Of a stretch of 11,318 nt of DNA, positions 7,155 through 11,318 are shown in pieces. A model generated the notes under the pieces. It did not search any database. It was not told where the DNA came from and saw only the letters and a list, made by a program, of their open reading frames with translations. The translations under genes were made by a program, and so were the position numbers. The first letter of the stretch is position 1; each line of letters begins with the position of its first letter. Source of the stretch: Caldisericota bacterium (GTDB lineage: Bacteria > Caldisericota > Caldisericia > B22-G15); NCBI GenBank assembly GCA_003648245.1, contig QMOO01000023.1, forward strand, positions 1 through 11,318. The letters run 5' to 3'.

Positions 7155-7163
7155 ATTATACCA
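7155..7163 (-). promoter_or_regulatory. Extended -10 promoter of ssrA, overlapping the deoB stop
   Basis: On the - strand TGGTATAAT (7163-7155) is a perfect TGn-extended -10 box. Initiation about 7 bases downstream (near 7148) would leave a short leader before the mature 5' G at 7141, to be removed by RNase P. No good -35 is seen at 16-18 bp spacing, which suits an extended -10 promoter. The TAA inside the box is the deoB stop codon. Confidence 0.7.
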
Positions 7164-8316
7164 CAATGTCAGCTAAGAAACTTTTTCCAGAATGTGTTTT
7201 TATCCCGAATACTTCACCTATGGTTGCTCCAAGATTAGAGAATTTTCTTATCCCAATAAAGTTATTCTCCTTTATTCCCTTACCATAGATAAATACAGGA
7301 ACCCTCTCTCTTGTGTGATCTGTGTGTTTTTTAAATGTTGGGTCATTTCCGTGATCCGCTGTTATAAATAATAAATCATTATCTGTTAAATAAGGAAGGT
7401 AATTTCCAAGGAATCCATCAAATTCAAGAAGCGCACTTGAGAAACCCCATAGGTTTCTTCTATGTCCATATCTCATATCAAAATCCACAAGGTTTGTAAA
7501 TATAAGGTGTACATCCTTTCTATCAATTGTTGCTTTAAGAAGCTCTGCCATATTTTCAGTGTTGTTATCAACATGTACCGTTTCAGAAAAACCTCTGTGA
7601 GCAAAGAGATCATAAACTTTTCCTATTCCAAAAACCTTGAATCCTTTCTTTATCATCAAATCAAGAAGTGTATCCTTTGGTGGTGGAAGGGAAAAATCTT
7701 TTCTCTCAGGTGTTCTCCAGAAGTGTCCTGGTTTTCCTGTAAACGGTCTTGCAATCACTCTTGCTACAGCATGTTCACCCTTTAGTATCTCTCTTGCAAT
7801 TTCACACATTTTGTAAAGCTCTTTTACAGGAATAACATCTTCATGTGCTGCGATCTGAAATACAGAATCAGCAGAAGTATACACTATTGGATAACCTGTC
7901 TTTATGTGTTCTTCCCCGAGTTTCTTTATTATTTCTGTTCCAGAAGCAGGTTTGTTCCATAGCACCTTTCTACCAATTTTCTTTTCAAATTCTTTTATTA
8001 TCTCCTCCGGGAAACCCTTTGGATAAACAGGAAAAGGCTTTTCAAGGGGTACTCCCATAAGCTCCCAATGACCTGTGGTGGAATCTTTACCAGGTGATAC
8101 TTCTTCAAGAAGTCCAAAGGAGCCTTCTACTTTCTCTTCCTTCTTATAGAGAAGGTTCATAAGCCCCAGTCTGCTCATGTTCGGGAATTTAAAACCCGAT
8201 CCCTCAAGGACATGAAGTAGAGTATTCGCTCCTTTATCTCCATACTTTTCTGCATCAGGAGCGTTTCCTGCTCCTACTCCGTCAAGAATTACTACTATGA
8301 CTCTTTTTATTTCCAT
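7156..8316 (-). CDS. deoB: Phosphopentomutase
   Basis: DeoB interconverts ribose-1-phosphate (or deoxyribose-1-phosphate) and ribose-5-phosphate in nucleoside salvage; it belongs to the alkaline phosphatase superfamily and uses Mn2+. The 386 residues match the family length. Visible motifs: VVILDGVGAGNAPDA with the metal ligand Asp12, KDSTTGHWELMG with the catalytic phospho-threonine (Thr81 by alignment to the family's TGHWE), NKPASGTEI, YTSADSVFQIAAHE, RVIARPF, DFDMRYGHRR, and the second metal site ITADHGNDPTF...HTRERVP. The ATG at 8316 has GGAGGAAGG upstream on the - strand. Its first 35 bases overlap the 3' end of the recombinase gene, so the two are likely coupled. XerD-type recombinase followed by deoB (drm) is also the order in Bacillus subtilis, which supports vertical descent. 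Its last codons and stop form the ssrA promoter. Confidence 0.97.
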   Translation of the reverse strand: MEIKRVIVVILDGVGAGNAPDAEKYGDKGANTLLHVLEGSGFKFPNMSRLGLMNLLYKKEEKVEGSFGLLEEVSPGKDSTTGHWELMGVPLEKPFPVYPKGFPEEIIKEFEKKIGRKVLWNKPASGTEIIKKLGEEHIKTGYPIVYTSADSVFQIAAHEDVIPVKELYKMCEIAREILKGEHAVARVIARPFTGKPGHFWRTPERKDFSLPPPKDTLLDLMIKKGFKVFGIGKVYDLFAHRGFSETVHVDNNTENMAELLKATIDRKDVHLIFTNLVDFDMRYGHRRNLWGFSSALLEFDGFLGNYLPYLTDNDLLFITADHGNDPTFKKHTDHTRERVPVFIYGKGIKENNFIGIRKFSNLGATIGEVFGIKTHSGKSFLADIVV

Positions 8317-9190
8317 TTTCCTTCCTCCATAAAGGATGCGAGGAGAGATAAACTTCCCTCAATCTCTCCTTTGTAAGATGAGTATAAATTTGAGTTGTTG
8401 ATATATCAACATGACCCAAAAGTTCCTGCACACTTCTTAAATCTGCGCCTCTCTCCAGTAGATGTGTTGCAAAGGAATGTCTTAGCATGTGTGGATGAAC
8501 CTTTTTTCTTATTCTTGCTTTCTTTGCGTATTTGTTAAGAATTGCATTAATAAATTGTCTGAGTATTCTTTCGCCTTTTCTACTGACAAAGAGATATTCT
8601 GATGTAATGTTCTTTTTTCCCCTCTCTTTAAGATATTCCTTTAAAACATCCTTTGCTCTCTCTCCGAAGGGAACAATTCTTTCTTTACTGCCCTTACCAA
8701 AACACTTTAAAAACCCATTTTCCATATCAATGTCTTTAACCTTGAGACCTGTAAGTTCAGAGACTCTTAAACCACAGCTGTACAGTAACTCCACTATGGC
8801 TCTATCTCTTTTTCCTCTAAAAGAATTTTCCGGTATTACATTGAGTATTTTTTCTATCTCTTCCAGAGATAAAACTTCAGGAAGTCTTTTATCCTTTTTT
8901 GGGAGAGAGATGTCAACTGTGGGATCATTTTCAATTTTTCCTTCCTTCAAGAGAAAGGCGTAGAAGGACCTTACACTGGAAATTTTCCTTCTAAGAGTTG
9001 TGGGTCTAAGTCTCCTTTTTGAAAGCTTCATTAAAAATTCAAAGATATCTCTTTTTGTGACCTTAAGAGGATCCTTGCCATTAAGAAATTCTTTGAAACT
9101 TCTTAAATCATTCTTATATGCAGATATTGTATTTTTTGAGTATTCTCTTTCTACTTCAAGAAAGTAAAAGAAATTTTCAAAGGGATCCAT
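8282..9190 (-). CDS. xerD: Tyrosine recombinase XerC/XerD type
   Basis: The enzyme resolves chromosome dimers at the dif site together with a partner recombinase, under control of FtsK. From the chosen ATG it has 302 residues, close to the usual 295-305. The N-terminal SAM-like core-binding domain covers about 1-85 (FLEVEREYSKNTISAYKNDL). The catalytic domain has Arg142 (GLRVSEL), Lys166 (GKGSKER), His234-x2-Arg237 (HMLRHSFATHLL), His260 (LLGHVDISTTQIYTH) and nucleophile Tyr269. I chose ATG 9190 over an in-frame TTG at 9217, because it gives the normal N-terminus and AAGGCGA lies upstream. The gene overlaps the nudix gene by 14 bases and deoB by 35 bases; the latter overlap encodes a 15-residue tail (RKENGNKKSHSSNS) beyond the usual end. 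The nudix-xer-deoB context favours the housekeeping XerD rather than a mobile-element integrase. The choice between XerC and XerD is by context. Confidence 0.93.
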   Translation of the reverse strand: MDPFENFFYFLEVEREYSKNTISAYKNDLRSFKEFLNGKDPLKVTKRDIFEFLMKLSKRRLRPTTLRRKISSVRSFYAFLLKEGKIENDPTVDISLPKKDKRLPEVLSLEEIEKILNVIPENSFRGKRDRAIVELLYSCGLRVSELTGLKVKDIDMENGFLKCFGKGSKERIVPFGERAKDVLKEYLKERGKKNITSEYLFVSRKGERILRQFINAILNKYAKKARIRKKVHPHMLRHSFATHLLERGADLRSVQELLGHVDISTTQIYTHLTKERLREVYLSSHPLWRKENGNKKSHSSNS

Positions 9191-9704
9191 AGTTCGCCTT
9201 AAGATACGAGAGTGCAAAAGCTGTTTTAAGATCTTTTATTTCTCCTTTTTCAAGCATTTCAAAGGCTTCTTTCAACGGAACCTCAATAACTTTATCTATC
9301 TCGCCAGGGTGCATAAATTCTTTTGTTTTAAATTTTATATCTCTTGCAAGAAATATATGTATTACCTCATTTGTAAAACCTGGAGAAGAAATAAAAGAGC
9401 CAATTTTTTTAAGATTTCCCTCAAAACCAGTTTCTTCCAGAAGTTCCCTTTTTGCACACTCCTCTGGATCTTCCCCTTTCTTTAACTTACCTGCAGGTAT
9501 CTCAACAAGCTCTTCTTCAATGGGAGACCTGAACTGTTTCACAAGAATAACGCTTTCACCTTTAACTGGTATTATACCCACAGCTCCTGGATGAAACACC
9601 AGTTCTCTTTCACTCTCCCTTTCACCATTAACAAGAACTTTTCTTAAAACAACTTTAAGGAGTCTTCCATTAAAGACAACTTTTTCTGAGATTTTTCTTT
9701 CCAT
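9177..9704 (-). CDS. nudF: Nudix hydrolase, ADP-ribose pyrophosphatase type
   Basis: This is a 175-residue cytoplasmic enzyme that most likely splits ADP-ribose into AMP and ribose-5-phosphate with Mg2+. The Nudix box is complete at residues 72-94: G72-x5-E78-x7-R86-E87-L-L-E90-E91-x-G93-F. The preceding LVKQFRSPIEEELVEIPAGKL is the family's pattern for ADP-ribose/ADP-sugar pyrophosphatases, and SSPGFTNEVIHIFLA after the box is also typical. The ATG at 9704 lies 2 bases after the peptidase stop; the ribosome binding site is weak (AAAGAG). Its 3' end overlaps the recombinase gene. Its product ribose-5-phosphate is also the product of DeoB two genes on, so a shared salvage theme is possible, though the order is simply conserved in Bacillus-type bacteria. 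Confidence 0.93.
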   Translation of the reverse strand: MERKISEKVVFNGRLLKVVLRKVLVNGERESERELVFHPGAVGIIPVKGESVILVKQFRSPIEEELVEIPAGKLKKGEDPEECAKRELLEETGFEGNLKKIGSFISSPGFTNEVIHIFLARDIKFKTKEFMHPGEIDKVIEVPLKEAFEMLEKGEIKDLKTAFALSYLKANYGSL

Positions 9705-9706
9705 TT

Positions 9707-10780
9707 TTACTCTTTAAAGTACTCTACTATTATCTCCTCTACCATTTTTTCTGAATTTATAAGATCCTCCACAAGAATTGTCTCATTTGGAGTGTGAACA
9801 TTGGTCATGCCTGTTCCAAGAACAGCACACTTTATTCCCTTTGTATAGAATATGTTAGCGTCAGATCCTCCCATGGATGGCTCAAGTATAAATTCAAATG
9901 AAAGTTTCCTTGATATTCTTTTTATGATTTCTATTAATCTATCATTCTCATCTAATTTATATCCATTGTATTCCCTGTTTAGTTTGTACTCTATTCTTCC
10001 TTCACCAGACTCCACCTCTTTAATGAATGTATCTATTATTTCATCTGTTATCTTTATAAGTTTCTCTTCTTCTCTACTTCTTGCCTCACCCCAGATTTCA
10101 GTGTAATTAGGTATTACATTTGTTGCAGCTCCACCTTTTATGAAGCCTATGTTTGCAGTGGTTTCAAAATCAATCTTTCCTAAATTTAATTTGCTTATAG
10201 CCCTGGAGGCAAGTTGAATTGCATTTATTCCTTTTTCTGGTTCAACTCCTGCATGAGCTGACCTTCCGTATACAAAGAACTTCATGGTGTTGTGGAATGG
10301 AGATGAAGCTATAACATAGCCAGGTCTTCCATGGGAGTCAAGAACATACCCTTCTTTTGCCTTTATTCTTTCAGTCTCTATACTTTTCGCACCATCTAAC
10401 CCTACTTCCTCTCCCACCGTTAGAACAATATCTATTCTTCCTGTAAAAGAGCCTTTTTTTCTTTTTACAGCTTCAAGTATAGCAACTACACCAGATTTAT
10501 CGTCTGCTCCAAGAATTGTAGTTCCATCTGTTTTTATTACTCCGTCCTCGATAATTACCTTTATCTCATCCTTCTCCACAGGCACAGTATCAATGTGTGC
10601 ATTTAAAAAGAGGGCTTTTTCGCCCTCCCCTATAGAAAGATACATGTTCCCAGTTTTATCTACTTCCCATTTTCCAAGTTCAGAGTAAAGTTCAAGAATT
10701 TTTTTTCTTACTTTCTCTTCTTTGCCTGATGGTGAAGGAATTCTTGCAAGTTCAACAAATTTTTCAACAACTTCTTCCAT
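9707..10780 (-). CDS. M20-family peptidase, PepT-like
   Basis: This is a 357-residue metallopeptidase of the M20 (peptidase T-like) group, which removes N-terminal residues from short peptides using two zinc ions. Metal and catalytic residues are in place: His62 and catalytic Asp64 (NAHIDTVP), bridging Asp93 (GADDKSG), catalytic Glu124 and metal Glu125 (VGEEVGLDGA), Asp148 (VLDSHG) and His329 (TNVHTPNE). The lid/dimerisation domain lies at about 165-285, with GRSAHAGVEPEKGINAI. Length fits PepT-like proteins (about 360-370) rather than true PepT (about 410). It has no signal peptide, so it acts in the cytoplasm. The TAG stop of the upstream coiled-coil gene is directly followed by this ATG, with GGAAGAG as ribosome binding site inside the upstream gene. 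Exact peptide preference is not known. Confidence 0.93.
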   Translation of the reverse strand: MEEVVEKFVELARIPSPSGKEEKVRKKILELYSELGKWEVDKTGNMYLSIGEGEKALFLNAHIDTVPVEKDEIKVIIEDGVIKTDGTTILGADDKSGVVAILEAVKRKKGSFTGRIDIVLTVGEEVGLDGAKSIETERIKAKEGYVLDSHGRPGYVIASSPFHNTMKFFVYGRSAHAGVEPEKGINAIQLASRAISKLNLGKIDFETTANIGFIKGGAATNVIPNYTEIWGEARSREEEKLIKITDEIIDTFIKEVESGEGRIEYKLNREYNGYKLDENDRLIEIIKRISRKLSFEFILEPSMGGSDANIFYTKGIKCAVLGTGMTNVHTPNETILVEDLINSEKMVEEIIVEYFKE

Positions 10781-11143
10781 CTACTCTTCCTTTTCCTCCT
10801 TTTCTGTCTTTTTAACTTCTTCCTCTACTTTTTTAACTTCCTCTTCTTTTATTTGGGCTTCTTTTCTTATCTTTTCTATCTCCTCATTCTTTGCCTTTAT
10901 CTCTTCCTCTATTTCTTTAATTTCTTCAAGCACTGAGTTTACAAATTCGAGAATCTCGTCTCCTTTTTTTCCTTCTCTAAAGAGAGTGTATATTTTTTCT
11001 CCTAGTTCTTTGAATTTCCCACTCTTCTTTGTCTCGAGGAAGAGAATGTCCTTCTTTAAGTTAGCTATCTGAGCAAACTCTTTCGTTTTTTCAGCACCAA
11101 CCTGAAGTCCCTTTTTGATCTTATCCCATATACTTTCTGCCAT
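10781..11143 (-). CDS. Small charged coiled-coil protein, unknown function
   Basis: This is a 120-residue protein that I do not recognise. From the chosen ATG (11143) it begins MAESIWDKIKKGLQVGAEKTKEF, an amphipathic start, followed by a segment with KLGEKIY-like character (GKFKELGEKIYTLFREGKKG) seen in many small bacterial helical proteins. The last 60 residues are almost only Glu, Lys, Ile and Val (EEIKEIEEEI..., EEEVKKVEEEVKK) and should be a long coiled coil. No signal peptide or membrane helix is present. An in-frame ATG at 11191 would add 16 residues, but AAAGGAGG (11158-11151) in front of 11143 decides the start. It is the first gene of the - strand run and abuts the peptidase gene with no gap. 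A structural or membrane-surface role is conceivable but unsupported. Confidence 0.8.
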   Translation of the reverse strand: MAESIWDKIKKGLQVGAEKTKEFAQIANLKKDILFLETKKSGKFKELGEKIYTLFREGKKGDEILEFVNSVLEEIKEIEEEIKAKNEEIEKIRKEAQIKEEEVKKVEEEVKKTEKEEKEE

Positions 11144-11150
11144 TTTCTCA

Positions 11151-11158
11151 CCTCCTTT
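11151..11158 (-). promoter_or_regulatory. Strong ribosome binding site of the coiled-coil gene
   Basis: AAAGGAGG on the - strand, followed by TGAGAAA and ATG at 11143, is the best Shine-Dalgarno site on this strand. It selects the internal ATG over the upstream one at 11191. Confidence 0.8.
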
Positions 11159-11181
11159 CGGTGATTTTAAACTCATAAATA

Positions 11182-11190
11182 ATTTTAACA
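11182..11190 (-). promoter_or_regulatory. Probable extended -10 promoter of the - strand gene run
   Basis: TGTTAAAAT on the - strand (11190-11182) has the TGn extension and a 5/6 match to TATAAT. Initiation near 11175 gives a leader of about 30 bases containing the strong ribosome binding site. No clear -35 box is visible. It would start the run from the coiled-coil gene towards deoB. Confidence 0.45.
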
Positions 11191-11195
11191 TAAAG

Positions 11196-11204
11196 TGCTA
11201 TATT
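11196..11204 (+). promoter_or_regulatory. Probable extended -10 promoter of the metallo-beta-lactamase-fold gene
   Basis: TGCTATATT has the TGn extension and a 5/6 match to TATAAT. Start of transcription about 7 bases downstream falls on or next to the A of the ATG at 11211, so the mRNA would be leaderless, in keeping with the lack of any Shine-Dalgarno site. Confidence 0.45.
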
Positions 11205-11210
11205 TAATAT

Positions 11211-11318
11211 ATGGAGCTAAGAAAGATTAAAGAAGGAATTTTTTACATTTCTGAGACTACAAACATTGGAGTTCTTCAGACTAAGAAAGGCTTTGTTCTT
11301 ATTGATGCGCCTATAGAC
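11211..11318 (+). CDS. Metallo-beta-lactamase-fold hydrolase (3'-truncated by window edge)
   Basis: Only the first 36 codons are present. They read M-E-L-R-K-I-K-E-G-I-F-Y-I-S, then TTNIGVLQTKKGFVLIDAPID, which is the typical opening of metallo-beta-lactamase-fold enzymes (two beta strands, then a V-L-I-D segment before the HxHxDH metal motif, which would lie beyond the window). The start fits the family's normal N-terminus. No ribosome binding site precedes it. The substrate cannot be told from this part; glyoxalase II-like, flavoprotein-like and rhodanese-associated types all begin this way. It is divergent from the coiled-coil gene. Confidence 0.7.
   Translation, partial: MELRKIKEGIFYISETTNIGVLQTKKGFVLIDAPID

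Noticed and set aside
9188..9217. Longer recombinase start (TTG at 9217)
   Set aside because: It adds nine residues not fitting the family N-terminus and deepens the overlap with the nudix gene; ATG 9190 gives the normal length.
10781..10960. Low-complexity CTTC/TTTCTTC-rich stretch as a DNA repeat
   Set aside because: It is fully explained by Glu/Lys codons of the coiled-coil protein on the - strand; no regular unit is seen.
11144..11191. Upstream start of the coiled-coil gene at 11191
   Set aside because: The near-perfect ribosome binding site lies inside this stretch, directly before the ATG at 11143, and the -10 box candidate at 11182-11187 also falls within it.
1..11318. CRISPR array or cas gene cluster accompanying the Cas10-like HD protein
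   Set aside because: No regularly spaced repeats and no other Cas-like protein are visible on either strand.

Overview
The window is AT-rich, densely packed bacterial DNA with almost no non-coding space. The proteins are rich in Lys, Glu and Ile, which suggests a thermophile or other low-GC anaerobe. A tmRNA gene, Shine-Dalgarno sites of the AGGAGG type and the gene order nudix hydrolase - XerD-type recombinase - phosphopentomutase (known from Bacillus and relatives) all point to Bacteria. I cannot name the phylum from the sequence; Firmicutes-like or deep-branching thermophilic lineages (Dictyoglomus, Caldisericum, Thermotogae and similar) are possible.

Left part (1-4458, + strand): the 3' part of an RNase J gene overlaps by 4 bases a pyruvate carboxylase/oxaloacetate decarboxylase-type carboxyltransferase that has no biotin domain. 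A DUF362-type protein with two [4Fe-4S] ferredoxin motifs follows after one base. A small two- to three-helix potassium-channel-like protein then follows behind a strong ribosome binding site. This + strand run meets the - strand run head-on, with the last two genes overlapping by 6 bases.

Right part (11143 down to 4453, - strand): a long co-directional run reads, in order of transcription, small coiled-coil protein, M20/PepT-like peptidase, ADP-ribose-pyrophosphatase-type nudix hydrolase, XerC/XerD-type tyrosine recombinase, phosphopentomutase (deoB), tmRNA (ssrA), a 556-residue HD-domain protein and a class I methyltransferase. Most junctions are overlaps or gaps of 0-10 bases. The ssrA promoter is an extended -10 box built over the last codons and stop of deoB. 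The HD gene starts only 6 bases after the encoded CCA of tmRNA and has no ribosome binding site.

Right edge: a 67-bp divergent intergenic region separates the coiled-coil gene from the start of a metallo-beta-lactamase-fold gene on the + strand, cut by the window end. It carries two opposed extended -10 boxes, and the + strand one would make the last gene leaderless.

Most of the window is housekeeping: RNA decay, trans-translation, nucleotide salvage and repair, chromosome dimer resolution and peptide turnover. The least explained element is the HD protein at 5110-6780. Its N-terminal part resembles the HD nuclease region of Cas10/Csm1, but no GGDD palm motif and no cas genes or CRISPR array are present here.
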